Of a stretch of 64,000 nucleotides of DNA, positions 47,016 through 58,930 are shown in pieces; position 1 is the stretch's first letter; each line of letters begins with the position of its first letter. The position numbers were made by a program, and so were the translations under genes. The notes beneath the pieces were generated by a model, which saw only the letters and a list, made by a program, of their open reading frames with translations, was not told where the DNA came from and ran no database searches. Where the stretch lies: assembly GCF_037893015.1 (NCBI RefSeq), contig NC_133664.1, positions 131,406,600 to 131,470,599 on the forward strand, in the 5' to 3' direction. The DNA is from Macrotis lagotis (Eukaryota; Chordata; Mammalia; Peramelemorphia; Peramelidae).

Positions 47016-47469
47016 GCTATTTTTTCTTTTTTTTGCCCAAGCTGTTGTCTTTGCCTGAAGTAGTTATCCTTCTACATTACTGTAGTTAGGGACCTGTTGC
47101 CCCCACAATCTGGAGAATCCACATAAAATTTTTAACCCTCCCTTTGGACCAGAGAAGAAGTCTGAATTTTACCTTTTCTTTTATAGGATATTTACAGGAA
47201 CATTGTAAAATTTGGTTTGATATTATGCAATATTATACATATATTTTATGCATTTCTGAGTTTCTTAACTTTTTTTTTTCTGTCATCTACTGACCTTTGG
47301 GTAATCATTTGAAGCTATAGTAAAACTTTCTAAAAATTTGCTTTTAATTTCTTATGCCAACTTTCAATATAGCATCTCCAGGATGGGGAATGTCTTGATT
47401 TGAAAGGGATAACTGGACTTTCATTCCTTATTTCTCTGCCTTTAGTAATACCTAAATTACTTCAAGCCT

Positions 47470-47800
47470 AATCCCAAGTATGACCTCCTGATAGAATCCT
47501 TCACTGATTCCCTTCCTCACTAGTAGCATCCATTCCCTCATTTTTCATATACATATAATATATATTCACAAATATATAATATATGTAAAATATATACAAA
47601 TATATGCAACATATATATAACATATATTCATATATATACACATACCTATATATTCTCTATGAACATGCTATTTTTCCTTTAGCAGAATACTAAGATTCCC
47701 AAGAACAAATACTATCTCACTTTTTATATTTGTATTTTTATTGGAGTGCCTAATGTTGGCATTTACTAGATAATAAATATTTGTTGATTGACAGTTGCAG
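47470..47800 (+). mobile_element. L2 3' end with internal AT-rich expansion
   Basis: GATAGAATCCTTCACTGATTCC, then an ATATATAC-rich stretch (47550-47650), then CTAAGATTCCCAAGAAC and ACTAGATAATAAATATTTG, the L2 terminus. Confidence 0.5.
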
Positions 47801-47809
47801 GAAACTCCC

Positions 47810-48300
47810 TCTACCAATCAGATGGCAACTATTCTTAGAGAGCTGCCAAGGGCATGTTTGTGATGAATGTAGAAAAAGAAAAAGTTTTAATGTCAAAATC
47901 CTCAGAGCCTATCCTACCATTATGAAATAAAGAAAGTTAGATGATGGCTTTCCTGGTCAATCTGCCTGACCATTTCAAGTTATCATTATAATGAAAGTTA
48001 ATTATAATTTGGTTTATCTGGGTTCTAATTTTACAGACAGTGAATTTTTAGGTAATTATTTCCTCTTATTGGAAGAAATAAAAATGTCCAAAATGTCAAT
48101 ACTGATATTTAGAATGGAACTTAAGAAAATATGTCTGTATTTTCTAAGGGAGGTTTTCAGGGCTAGAGAAAAGAGACATCAGTTACATAAATGTTGGAAC
48201 TCGGAATAGAGGAATCCCTAGAGGATACATGCTAATTATACTACATATACCACTACATATATAGAGCAAAGGGGAATTTAAGGACATTGGTAATTTGTTT
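47810..48300. other. No recognisable gene
   Basis: AT-rich intergenic DNA up to the left target duplication of the HAL1-like element. Confidence 0.45.
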
Positions 48301-48513
48301 CCTTTTGATTTCCTGTCTCTTTTTTTTAGCATTTTTTAATTTAATATTTATTCTCATTTTGTACAAATAATGTTTTTTTACATTAATGAAATATTCTTGT
48401 TTAAGAGTAAACAAAATACCCCCTCCCCCCATAAATATAGACTTGCTTGAGCAATAAAGTAAAGGGGAGACAAAAAAATTAAAATTGAAAAATAATAGTA
48501 ATAATTGTAGGTA

Positions 48514-48674
48514 TGGCCAGGTGGTGCAATGGATGGAGCACCAGCCCTGGAGCCACGAGCACCAGTGCCTACATCTCGCCCCGTACACTCAACAATCACC
48601 CAGCTGTGTGACATGCAAACCACCCGAATCCCACTGCCCTGCCAACCCCCCCCCCAAAAAAAGAAAAAAAAGAC
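48514..48674 (+). mobile_element. tRNA-derived SINE, GC-rich subfamily, copy 1 of 3
   Basis: Head GGCCAGGTGGTGCAATGGATGGAGCACC, then CCTGGAGCCACGAGCACC, a CACCCAGCTGTGTGACATGC middle and a CCCCCCCC-AAAA end. It is recognisably the marsupial tRNA-like SINE but diverged and C-rich. It is nested in the HAL1-like element. Confidence 0.75.
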
Positions 48675-48703
48675 CCAAAATAAAATAAAATAGTAAAAAT
48701 AGT

Positions 48704-48853
48704 AGGGGTGGCTGGGTGGAGGAAAGAGCATTGGCCCTTAAGCCAGGAGCACCTGGGTCCAAATCTGGCCTCAGACACCCAACGATCACCCTGCTATGCG
48801 GCCCCAGGCAGGCCACCCAGCCCCATTTGCCCTGCACCCCCCCCCCCAAATAA
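48704..48853 (+). mobile_element. tRNA-derived SINE, GC-rich subfamily, copy 2 of 3
   Basis: GGGGTGGCTGGGTGG head, CAGGAGCACCTGGGTCCAAATC box-B-like core, GGCCACCCAGCCCCATTTGCCC and a C-run plus A-rich tail. It starts about 30 bases after the end of copy 1 in the same orientation. Confidence 0.8.
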
Positions 48854-49056
48854 TAATAATAAAAAATGTGCTTGAGTCTTTGTTCCAATACCAAAAACTC
48901 TGTCATGGGTGAATCACATTCTTTATGATAAGTCCATGGCAAAAGTTACTTCCATATTTTTCCAACATTGCCAGTGGTGATTGCAACTCCCTCCTTTGGT
49001 ATTTCTCCACTATCATGTACTATGTTTTCTCTCTCCTTTCACTCTGACTCTGCTGT

Positions 49057-49205
49057 AGCGTAGCTGAGTGGCACAGCAGACAGATCCCTGGTTCTGCGGC
49101 CAAGAGGCCCTGAGCCCTCCTACCACCCCTTAGGCCCAGAATCCACCTGGCCCTATGGTCCCAGACAGGCCATCCAATCCCAGCCCCTTGCAAGAAGTAA
49201 AAAAG
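49057..49205 (+). mobile_element. tRNA-derived SINE, GC-rich subfamily, copy 3 of 3
   Basis: GTAGCTGAGTGGCACAGCAGACAGATC head, then GGCCAAGAGGCCCTGAGCCC, GGCCATCCAATCCCAGCCCC and CTTGCAAGAAGTAAAAAAG. It is the most diverged of the three. The 3' region of the HAL1-like element lies on both sides. Confidence 0.65.
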
Positions 49206-49814
49206 AAAATGTGTTATATCTGGCCACTCTCCCTCCATGGTCCATCCTCTCCTCCATCACTCACATCCCCCCTTCCCCCTGCCCCCCCTTCTTACTCCAG
49301 ATGTCTATACCCCATTGAGTATATATGCTGTTTCCTCTCCTAACCACCTCTGATGAGAGCGAAGTTTCCCTCATTCCCCCTTGCCTTCCCCCTTTCCATA
49401 TCATTGCAATAGCTCATTGTAATAAAGAAAAATCTTATTATATGAAATATCTTGGCCTATTCCCCCTCTCCTTTTTCTTTCTCCCATTACATTTCCCTTT
49501 TTTTTTCTATCGACTCCATTTTTGCACCATATGTTATCTTTGAATTCAGCTTTCTCCTGTGCTTCAACTACAAAAGCTCCCTCTACCTGTTCTATCAACT
49601 GAGAAGGTTCATATGAGTATTATCAATGTCATTTTTCTATACAGCAATATATGCAGTTCATCATCATTAAGTCCCTCATATTTTCCCCTTCTCCTCCACT
49701 CTCTATGATTTACCTGAGTCCTGTATCTGAAGATCAAACCTTCTGTTCAGCTCTGGCCATTTCAACAGGAACATTTGAAATTCCCCTGATTCATTGAAAG
49801 TCTATCTTTTTTTT

Positions 49815-50810
49815 CCTGGAAGAGAACATTCAGCCTTGCTGGGTAGTTGATTCTTGGCAAAATTTTAAGCTCTTTGGCCTTCTGGTATATTATATTCCAA
49901 GCCCTATGAGCTTCCAATGTAGTTGCTGCTAAGTCCTGTGTGATCCTGACTGCAGCTCCATGATATTTGAACTGTGTCCTTCTGGCTGCTTGTAATATTT
50001 TCTCTTTGACTTGGGAATTCTGGAATTTGGCTATAATATTCCTAGGGGTTGTTTTTTTGGGGGATCTCTTTCTCGGGGGGATTGGTGGATTCTCTCCATT
50101 TCTATTTTGCCCTCTGCTTCTAGAATATCTGGGTAATTTTTCTGTAGTAATTCTTTGAAAATGATGTCAAGGCTCTTTTCCTGATCATGACTTTCAGGTA
50201 TTCCAATAATTTTTAAATTATCTTTCCTTAGTCTGTTTTCCATATCAGTTGTTTTTTCAATGAGACATTTCACATTTTCTTCTAATTTTTCATTTTTTTG
50301 GTTTTGAAGTATTGACTCCTGATTTCTGGTAAATTCATCAATCTCCCTGAATTCTATCTTTTGTCTGAAGGATTTGTTTTCCTCAGAGAGTTTTCTTATC
50401 TCTTTTTCCATCTGGCCAGTTTTGCCTTTTAAAGCATTCTTCTCTTCCATAACTTTTTGAACTGTTTTATCCATTTGACCTAAGCTGGTTTTTAGCATGC
50501 TATTTTCTTCAGCATTTTTTTGAATTTTCTTGACTAGGCTGCTGACTTCGTTTTCATGTTTTTCCTGCATCTCTCTCCTTTCTTTTCCCAGTTTTTCTTT
50601 AACTCCCTCATTTGATTTTCAGTCTTTTTTGAGCTCTGTCATAGCCTGAGCCCAATTTCTGTTTTTCTTGGAGTCTTTAGATGCAGGAGCTTGTGCTTCC
50701 TCATCTTCAGACTGAATATTTTGATCCTTCTTGGGCTCATATGCAAAATATTTCTCAATGGTCTTCCTCTTGTTTCTCTGCTTGCTCATTTTGCCAGCCT
50801 TAGCCTGTTT
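49815..50810 (-). pseudogene. Decayed L1/HAL1 ORF1 (coiled coil + RRM + C-terminal domain)
   Basis: The longest open piece (50570-50031, 179 aa) starts MQEKHENEVSSLVKKIQKN and is a heptad-rich coiled coil to about residue 110. It then has LRKDNLKIIGIPES, the RRM entry of L1 ORF1p, and RERDPPKK. A frameshift in a run near 50055-50065 separates it from the continuation (NIIAKFQNSQVKEKILQAA, then YHGAAVRITQDLAATTLEAH), which is the C-terminal nucleic-acid chaperone domain ending near 49815. A second frameshift near 50605-50630 separates it from the N-terminal part. The product binds L1 RNA in active elements; this copy cannot make it. Confidence 0.75.
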
Positions 50811-50819
50811 TTGGGGTGC

Positions 50820-51547
50820 TTCCTGAGCTTTTGGGACACTCCCACAACGGTCTCAGTGTGTGAGGCTCTGTCCTCCCTCCTGGTTTGTGAATGACCATAT
50901 GTGCCCCCCTCTGCCATGGGGCTGATGTGGGGGGGGCCCTGCTGTTCTATGGTGGGGCCTAGATTGGAATCAGGATCTGAATGTGGTTAGAGCCCCAGAG
51001 TCCTGTTCCAGGGGCAGAGGACAGAGTTCAGCAGGCTCTCTTCTCTCTTCACTCCCCTCCCCAGGTTAAATGGGCTCATGCCCTGGGGGCTCCTGCTTAC
51101 AGGCTCCACCTGCTTCTGTTCCTGGATCTGGGATGTCGTGGCCAGGCTGCCTGCTGTGTGCCCTGAGGGCTGGGCTCCACATGCTCACTCTGGCAGAGGT
51201 TCCCCTGCTGTTCCCCCAATTTGTGCCCGGTGCTCCCCAGGGTGTAGGTCAGGAGACTCCCCCCGCTGCTGTGAGCTGCAGCTCTCAGCCCCCTGGCTCT
51301 GCCTCCGGGAGGCTGAAGTTCTTTTGCTCTGGCAGGCTGCCCCTCTGACAAGCCACCCCTCCAACCCTGGGGAGCAGAGCCTTTCTGCTCTTTTCCAGGT
51401 TACCTTGAATAGGAGCACTGCCTCACTGGGTCCCTTTGTGGGTTCTGTCTCTTGAAAGTTTAGTTAGAGTCCTTAGCTTATGAGTTTTATGAGAGAGCTT
51501 CTAAGAGCTGTTGCTCTCTTGTCACCATCTTGGCTCCGCCCCCCAAA
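50820..51547 (-). promoter_or_regulatory. 5' UTR/internal promoter region of the HAL1-like element
   Basis: GC-rich segment preceding ORF1 and beginning at the L1-type 5' end. In L1 elements this region carries the internal RNA polymerase II promoter. Several open frames on both strands (51070-51455) reflect base composition. Confidence 0.5.
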
Positions 51548-51569
51548 ACCTATGACTTCCTATCTCCAA

Positions 51570-51910
51570 TGTCTAGGGCAAATCCTGAAATTGTAGATTG
51601 TTCTTAAAAACTACTTGTTGAACTGAACATAACACTTCTATTCAGCTACCTCCCTCCTGCCATCATTTTCAAATTATATCTATTGCCAGTGTCTTAGTAG
51701 ACTTATATGTAACTAAGTGATCAAAACTTGAATCTTGTATTATCTCCATGGATATACAATGCACTGAGGGGGAGTGTCAAAATAAATTTTGCATTCCAGA
51801 TCTTCAACTATAATAATAGTGAGCCCTACCAAAACAAACATGTCTTGTGCAAGGGAATTGGGCATCATTTCCCTCACAAACCTAGTGTCTTATTCTTTAA
51901 AGAGTTTACT
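51570..51910. other. No recognisable gene or repeat
   Basis: Intergenic sequence directly right of the HAL1-like element; the 88-codon frame at 51728-51994 runs into the following SINE. Confidence 0.4.
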
Positions 51911-51914
51911 ATTG

Positions 51915-52135
51915 TTGTTGAGGTTGAGTCACATCAGTTATGTCTGATCCCTTGGCTTAGTTTGCCATTTCCTTCTCTGGTTCATTTTAGATAAGGAATT
52001 GAGGCAAATAAGGTTAAGTGACTTGCCCAGAGTCACACAATTACTAAGTGTTTAAGGTTAGATTTGAATTCATGAATTTGAGTCTTCCCGATTCCAGCCC
52101 CAGTACTCTACTCATATGGTCACTTAGCTGAGCCT
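51915..52135 (-). mobile_element. MAR1-like SINE
   Basis: GTTGTTGAGGTTGAGTCACATC, TTAGTTTGCCATTTCCTTCTC, GTTAAGTGACTTGCCCAGAGTC and CCCAGTACTCTACTC. Confidence 0.75.
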
Positions 52136-52139
52136 TAAA

Positions 52140-53310
52140 GTCTTTTAGTTAGATTAGAAAAATCTTTTAAATTTTACACAATAGAGTTCCCATATCTGTA
52201 TCTGAGAATTTCTTATATTAGCATTCCCGCCATAATAAAAGTTCAGTGCCCCTAAAGATAGGTTTAAGAGGGAGTAAGACTTAACAAGACTTATGGCTCT
52301 AATGTATTAAAATTTTCTTCTCCAGTGAATGACCAGGAGGCCCATTAAATTGACATATTGTATATATGCCAATTTCTTTTCATTATTCTTCTGTATTAGG
52401 AGATAGAAAGTATAATTTTTATGATTTCATTTTGCATATTATAGAATGTATGAAAAGCAGTCCAGGAAAAAATAAAAGTACTAACCATTGTGTCACATAT
52501 GGAGCTGGTAATAGGTATAGTTTTATAATTAAAAAGAGGAAATACTTGTCAGCAAGTATGGTGCAAAATGAAATAAGTTTAGTATAGTTAGTAAAACTGA
52601 ACTAAATGGATTCTTACTGATAATCAACTATAGAGTAAAAAGTAATTCAAAATATTTGAGGAATTAATTCTTTTTTCTTTGAACAAAACCACGTAACATT
52701 TAACTTTTGGTATAGCAAAGGGATCATAACAAATATGTTATAAAATATTTTCAATTTTTTTATAGGAAAGACAGTCATTAATCATTTTTATGTATAGGAA
52801 AAATTGGATGCTGGATGAGATTCCCAAGAAAAAGCCTTGGTTGGTGAAATTCAACAGCTACTCATGCCCTCCTCTAAAATTTAAGAATGCCATGTTTCAC
52901 AAATTATTTTGACTGTGGAACATCTTGGATGTTTGGTGAGTTTGGTGAGATTCCAAAATAATGCTCTAAACATAGAAAATACTCATTTCAAAAATTTAGG
53001 AGCAAAATAGAATTGTCTATTTTTAGACTTAAAATATTTTATCATCAGTTGCAGGTATTTTGTTTTACTCATAATCTTATATTTACTATTTTAGTATGAA
53101 AAATTTCACTAGCATCAAACTTTTCTAGAAGAATTCACAGGTGTGTTATGGAGAAAACTAGGTTTCTTTGGAGCAGCTATGCAGTAGTACATCAGATATT
53201 GTCCACAAAGGTTTGGCAATGGGACACTATGATGAAATGGAAACTATTTCTTATAAAGATTAACATGTATTTGAGATATGTATAAACTAAAGATGAAGAA
53301 AATCTCAATT
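52140..53310. other. No recognisable gene or repeat
   Basis: AT-rich, unique-looking intergenic DNA. Confidence 0.45.
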
Positions 53311-53325
53311 AACAAATAAAAATTA

Positions 53326-53483
53326 GGGGCGGCTAGGTGGCGCAGTGGATAGAGCACTGGACCTGGAGTCAGGAGTAACTGAGTTCACATCTGGCCTCAG
53401 ACACTTAATAATTACCTAGCTGTGTGGCCTTGGGGAAGTCACTTAACCCCATTGCCTTGCAAAAAAAACCTAAAAAAAAAAAC
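53326..53483 (+). mobile_element. Young full-length tRNA-derived SINE with 13-bp target duplication
   Basis: The cleanest copy in the window: GGGGCGGCTAGGTGGCGCAG head, CCTGGAGTCAGGAGTAACTG, ACTTAATAATTACCTAGCTG and CCTTGCAAAAAAAACCTAAA tail. Flanked by CAAATAAAAATTA (53313-53325) and CAAATAAAAATCA (53484-53496). The tRNA-like A and B boxes lie in the first 70 bases. Confidence 0.95.
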
Positions 53484-53644
53484 CAAATAAAAATCAGAGC
53501 TGTTAACTCCTCAAATTTGATTTACATGTAGGTAGCCTTCCAATATTTTATATGATACAGATATTCGTTGTTTCTTCTAGACTTCTTGAGTTTAAATAAT
53601 TATTCATATATGGACTATTAGTGAGGCTATCTGTAGATGCTTTT

Positions 53645-53790
53645 TTTTTTTTTTGCAAGACAATGAGGTTAAGTGACTTGCCTGAGGTCACACAGCTAGG
53701 TAAATATTAAGGAATCTGAGACCAAATTTGAACTCAGATCTTCCTGACTCCAGGGTCAGTACTCCATCCATTGGGCCACCTAACTGTCCC
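53645..53790 (-). mobile_element. tRNA-derived SINE with 14-bp target duplication
   Basis: Flanked by CTGTAGATGCTTTT (53631-53644) and CTGTAGATACTTTT (53791-53804). It lies only 160 bp from the preceding SINE and in the opposite orientation. Confidence 0.93.
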
Positions 53791-53809
53791 CTGTAGATAC
53801 TTTTAATAG

Positions 53810-56800
53810 ATTTTCAAGAGCACCACTTAATCTATGCATTAAGATTGGTAAATCACATGTTAGTTTGACATTTAATAAAATCATAAAAATAGGGAAAATG
53901 CTTCTGTGAATGTAAGGAAAACAAATGAGCCATCACATCAAGGAGGAGTGTATGGTTACCATCAATTTAACAAAAATGAAATATATAAGCTCCCTATACC
54001 AAGTAAATCATAAAAGAAAAATGAAGTTGACAAGAGTAGTCATTGTAGCAATAAAAAATGATAAAATGTTTTTTGACAGTATGGAAACTTGGAAGCTGTG
54101 CCAAATACACATTTAATTCTGAAACATGGGTAAAACATCTATTTTCTTTAGTGTCTTATGGGATTTCTAATAATTTCTGGCTCATCTAATTGTCTTAATT
54201 TCTTCCAAATGATTAAAAAAAAATTTTTGTACTTCAAATATTTTAAAAAATAAAAAACTCCAGTAGGTATATCTTGAATAGTTTATAGATTAAAGAGAAG
54301 CCTGAAAGAAATTCAGAAATAGCACTGCCAAAATGAAGACACCTTATTTTAAAGTTATAACAATTATTGAAAAAATGGGAAAAAAGTTTATTTACCAACA
54401 GATCATTTTACTGATATCCTTGATGAACACTACTGGTTAAAACAATAAAAAAAGGTCATGTTTGTCATATGTATCATTTATAGTCTACATAATCTATGAT
54501 TTGGAGAATAGTTCTTAAGTGTTTTCACACTGAACTTTTTCTATTGAACTTAATATTGTTATATTTTTTAATTTTAATTTTAAAAGAGTCTGTCTTGTTT
54601 TGATAACATTTCAATCTTTCTTTGCTTTTACCCAGAAAGGAAGAATTTACTCAGGGGAAAGAATACTACTGATAGTGTCAAGATGAGTTTCTTTGGGATA
54701 AAGATTCTCTTACAACTTAGTCCTCTATACCTACCTACTCTATACCTGTGTGAAGTCACATAGTTTATCTGGGCCTCAATTTTGGTAAAATAATAGGATT
54801 ATATGATTTCTAAAGTCCCTTCTAGCTTTAAATCTATGGTCTGAAGTCTTTTCCCTTAACTTATTAGAACTGGGACCAAGATATGGTGAAAAATCTTAAA
54901 ACTGAAGGATTATTGAATTAGGTTCATTAGAATTCTACTTTAATATAGAAATTAAAGCTGAAGAAATCACTCTGATTTTGTAATTTTGCATTTCTTCTTG
55001 GTTATCTAAAAATGAAATAAAACAAGAAATAGTAGGAAGAAGGAATAGAAATTACTCAGCATCTTTTCTTTTATGTAAAGCTTCATAGATTTACTTCCAC
55101 ACATCCAAAAATCAGCAACTTTTGCCATATCCTTCCAAAAAAGGGAATTGGTAGGGAGTGTACAGGGGGTGGGGATGAAGTAGCAGGGGGAATTACCATT
55201 CTGAAATGGAGACTGCTACAAAGATTTATAAATTACTTAGGTTAAATGAACCAGATACAAGTCTAATGGGCAACGATACCATATTTCTCACACGGTCCTT
55301 TTGGGGCTTGTTGACCAGATTGGATGGCTGCCAGACTACTCATTGAACTCTGGAGAAGGGGGAGGAAGGGCTCACAGCTTTGTATTAAAATTTCTACCGA
55401 GATATTCTTAGACTTTAATACTTTCACTACTTATTCACTCTGGCTTTCTTCTCTGGATAGCATTACAAAAGAAGTACATAAGTTGTACCTTGTCATTTGA
55501 ATGACAGAATTGTAGTCATTTTCACTGAAAATTATTCCAAGATTAAAGCAAATGGACAATTTTATTCCAAAGCTAAAACAAAAATTACTCGGAAAATGTA
55601 AATTTTTCATTTCATTCACAGATAAATGTGCATGTGGTAATTTTTTCCCTGCTAAAATGATGTCCAGAAAATTAAAATATCCCATTTCAGTTGTGAGATA
55701 ATTTATTTAATGTAAAATGACTAACTAAAATGTTTACTTGCAATCCTATCACTTGATCGTGAAATAGGCTAGCCCTACTATCTGTTCAGAAACTATTCTG
55801 AGCCAATATAAAACAGAAATGATCATACATGAAATATGGCAGCACTACTATTATAACTTTAAGTTGCAATTATTTAAACATCATGGTTATCATTCTTTCT
55901 AAAATGAAATTCTTCTAATAAAAATCATGAAATGTAGCCATAAACAGTGGTTAGTTCATATTAATATTGTTTAACTATTATTTTACTAGTTCAAAGAGAA
56001 TGACATTAAGACAAAGTAGAGTATGATTTATCCATTGTACTATAATCATTGAAGGTAATATTGACAAATAGCAAAGAGGGAAATATCAAACTTTAATTTT
56101 TTAAGGCAGAAAGAGGAGAAATACATTGGCATGAATATAAAGCATTTTTTACTTTAAAAGAATTGAAAACATAAAAAACTGGTGTTCCATTTTAGAGGTC
56201 TCATATATTTTCATGTGATATAAAGATCAGATCTTTGCAGAATTAACTTCTGTACCATATTTCAAAAAATAACCAACTATAATCCATTTGTTATGCAGCC
56301 ATGCATTGCTTGTGTGTGCTGCTATTTTTAACATTGAAATATAACTCAAAACAGCTTATTGAATAGATTGATGTATGTACATTCTTGAATAACTTCATAT
56401 AAAAATATATATACATATAAAAATATAGAGGTTTTAAAGGATGCAGAAATTTATACTAATGAATCATATCAGGTAGTCCTATTTTCTATATAGATGGTGA
56501 AGTTGAGGTATTGCACTTTTGGTAGTTTCAGCTATGAACTGAATTAATTTAGTCTTTTTTAAAAAAAAAGAAAAACAACATTTTAAAAACACATTATAAC
56601 TATGATATAATAGTTCACAATGCCAGTACTTGTGTAAGGCAAAAAATATTCAGCATTTAGACTTTAAAATATAGAAAAGAATAATAAGAACATTAGATCA
56701 GCACATTGTTCCTATATTAAGAATTTCTTTTTCAAGAATAATAACTTTCTTATTCAACTATTTTAAGAAAATGAAATCAACTAATATTTAATGTTACCTA

Positions 56801-57960
56801 AAATTCTCTTCCAATGCAAGTGGATCCCCAAAGCTCAAATGACGCTTGAAAATCAGAATATATTATAATCAATTAAGTGGTGATCTAGTAAATTCATGAA
56901 TGCTTACTTTTTTTCTCTTGGGAAAGTAATTTAGGCATTTAAGGAAATGCAATTCTTTAACAAATATATAATGTTAAGATTTTAACTTAAAGTATATATT
57001 GTTTAATGAGAAAGAAATCTTTTCACTATTGCATTTACAGAAAACAATAGGAACTGAAGAGACTAGATTGCGGATTAAGACCTATTCACAGAGTTTGGAA
57101 GAGCTAGGTTCAAGAACTGCTTTTGACATACACCAGTATGTGACTGAGCAAATCAGTGCCCCAGGCAACTAATTAAAACTATCTAAAACTTATCTGTTAC
57201 AGATGAGTTACTGCTCTGCATCCATGAAGGAATTTTCCACACTAGGGATTCCCCACATAGATGAAATCACGGGTCCTATCCCTTCCTCCACTGAGCAAAA
57301 GAGACCACATAAAATAGTATACTAGCTCTTTAAGGTTTGCAAAGCACTTTACAAATATTAATAATATATGTGTAAAAATTTTGGTTCCTCCCTTTAACTT
57401 GACACATTCATTGTCAAATCAGATGTTTATATACTATATATTGTTATACCACTTATAGTTTGATTTTCTATACTATATCATTATTAAAATATACTATTTA
57501 AGCTCAACATATTATACAGAAGGGGAATATGTTTAAAAACATAGGGGTCAACACTATGTAAGGAGGACTAGGGACAATTGAAGTGTTAGCTTTAAAGAGT
57601 TTCACTCCAATATTTCTTCCATTTAGACCCCTTGGAGTTTCCTGTACCCATTCTCCTCCAAGCCCCTTCTTATCCTACCCCATCCCTTAAATTATACAAT
57701 AAACAATCAAGCAAATGGAAGGAAATGCTTTTCAGAAGCATTAGTTTTTTAAAAAAACCAACCTCATCCTAAATACTGTATTTTCTACTCAAGAACATAA
57801 GTACCGAACCTAATTGCAAGTGGAATGTAGTTGCTGCCCCCGATCCTCCTTCAATATGAATGTACCTATTTGTAAGAAAAACAATGATGCTCAAGACTCT
57901 AGGGTCTCTTTACAAATTTCAAGTGCCTATTATTAATCTTTACTATCACTAATACCCTAC
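53810..57960. other. AT-rich intergenic DNA, few recognisable repeats
   Basis: About 4 kb with only a MIR-like piece (54690-54845, with CTTCTAGCTTTAAATCTATGG at its end) and a MIR 3' piece at 57325-57365 (CTTTAAGGTTTGCAAAGCAC). No young SINE or L1 is seen from 53805 on. No gene signature on either strand. Confidence 0.5.
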
Positions 57961-57997
57961 CTTTAGCTTGCTTAAGCATTTGGCTATATTTCAAGTA

Positions 57998-58110
57998 AAT
58001 CTTTTCTTTTCTTTTCTTTTTTCTTTTCTTTTCTCTTTTCTTTTCTTTTCTTTTATTTTCTTATCTTTTCTTTTCTTTTCTTTTTTCTTTTCTTTTCCTT
58101 TCCTTTTTTT
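57998..58110. repeat. (CTTTT)n polypyrimidine tract
   Basis: About 110 bp of TTTTC/CTTTT units with interruptions, next to the probable CPED1 poly(A) site; on the gene strand it is GAAAA-rich. Confidence 0.95.
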
Positions 58111-58122
58111 AAAAAAAGTAAT

Positions 58123-58360
58123 TTTATTTTGCATCTTTATCTTTCATTTAAAAACCACAATATGTAGGGGCACATCTTGACATTATAAATCCTCAAGAAG
58201 TGTTGCTTTCCCCACTGTGTAGGTAGATGTGTGTGTACATGTGCATGTATATGCAAGCAAACATACTAGGTCCATAGACATATGTAATACATTTGACATG
58301 GCTCTCAGACCAGATAAGTGGGAAGCCTCCAACAGCAAAGTTGCTCCTCTAGAGGGAAAG
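58123..58360 (-). other. CPED1: Probable 3' UTR of CPED1 with poly(A) signal
   Basis: From the TAG stop to an AATAAA hexamer on the minus strand (TTTATT on plus at 58123-58128). The segment includes a GT/CA-rich patch near 58226-58255. Cleavage would be expected some 10-30 bases beyond the hexamer, at the edge of the CTTTT tract at 57998-58110. Longer 3' UTRs using later signals are possible. Confidence 0.45.
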
Positions 58361-58624
<264 letters not shown>

Positions 58625-58625
58625 T

Positions 58626-58930
58626 TAAGTCAATCAATCAATCAATCAATCAATCAACATTAAATTGCTTAAATATCCTCTAATTGCCATCCACTATGCC
58701 CAGCATCGGAGCTCCAAAGACAAAAACAAAATAACTCCTTTCCTCAAGGGATTCCACTGGGAAAATGCCAATGCATATGCAATCAAATCAGTTAGTCAAA
58801 AAATATTTTTCAAATGCTTAATATTTATCAGTCATTGTGCTAAGCACTGAGAATATGAAGAAAAGCAAAAACATGGTCTCAAGCAACTTACATTCTAATG
58901 GAGGAATCAATATGCAAAAAACTATATACA
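58626..58930 (+). repeat. Two adjacent copies of an old interspersed repeat, with (TCAA)n
   Basis: Copy 1 (58626-58770) starts with a TCAA/CAAT microsatellite (58631-58657) and has CTCCTTTCCTCAAGGGATTCC. Copy 2 (58785-58930) has GCTTAATATTTATCAGTCATTGTGCTAAGCACTG-type wording (58816-58850) and CAACTTACATTCTAATGGAGG. Both follow the theme also seen at 33210. Confidence 0.6.

Larger units (their letters stand above)
48320..51547 (-). mobile_element. HAL1-like (ORF1-only) L1 element, apparently full length, with nested SINEs
   Basis: The minus-strand 5' end reads GGGGGGCGGAGCCAAGATGG (about 51547-51527), a typical L1 start. A GC-rich 5' UTR (about 50820-51547) follows, then an L1 ORF1 region (about 49815-50810), then roughly 1 kb of 3' sequence ending in AATAAATATTAAATTAAAAAATGC and an A-run near 48320-48345. 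No ORF2 (endonuclease or reverse transcriptase) sequence is seen. The ends are bracketed by a diverged duplication, CCTTTTGATTTCCTGTCTC at 48301-48319 and CCTATGACTTCCTATCTC at 51549-51566, with 12 of 14 core bases equal. L1-derived elements carrying only ORF1 are known as HAL1. Three SINEs of the same orientation interrupt its 3' part. Confidence 0.75.

Noticed and set aside
53326..53400. tRNA gene-like box A/box B at the SINE heads
   Set aside because: These are tRNA-derived SINE promoters: the body continues into a SINE tail with A-run and target duplication, and no cloverleaf 3' half is present.
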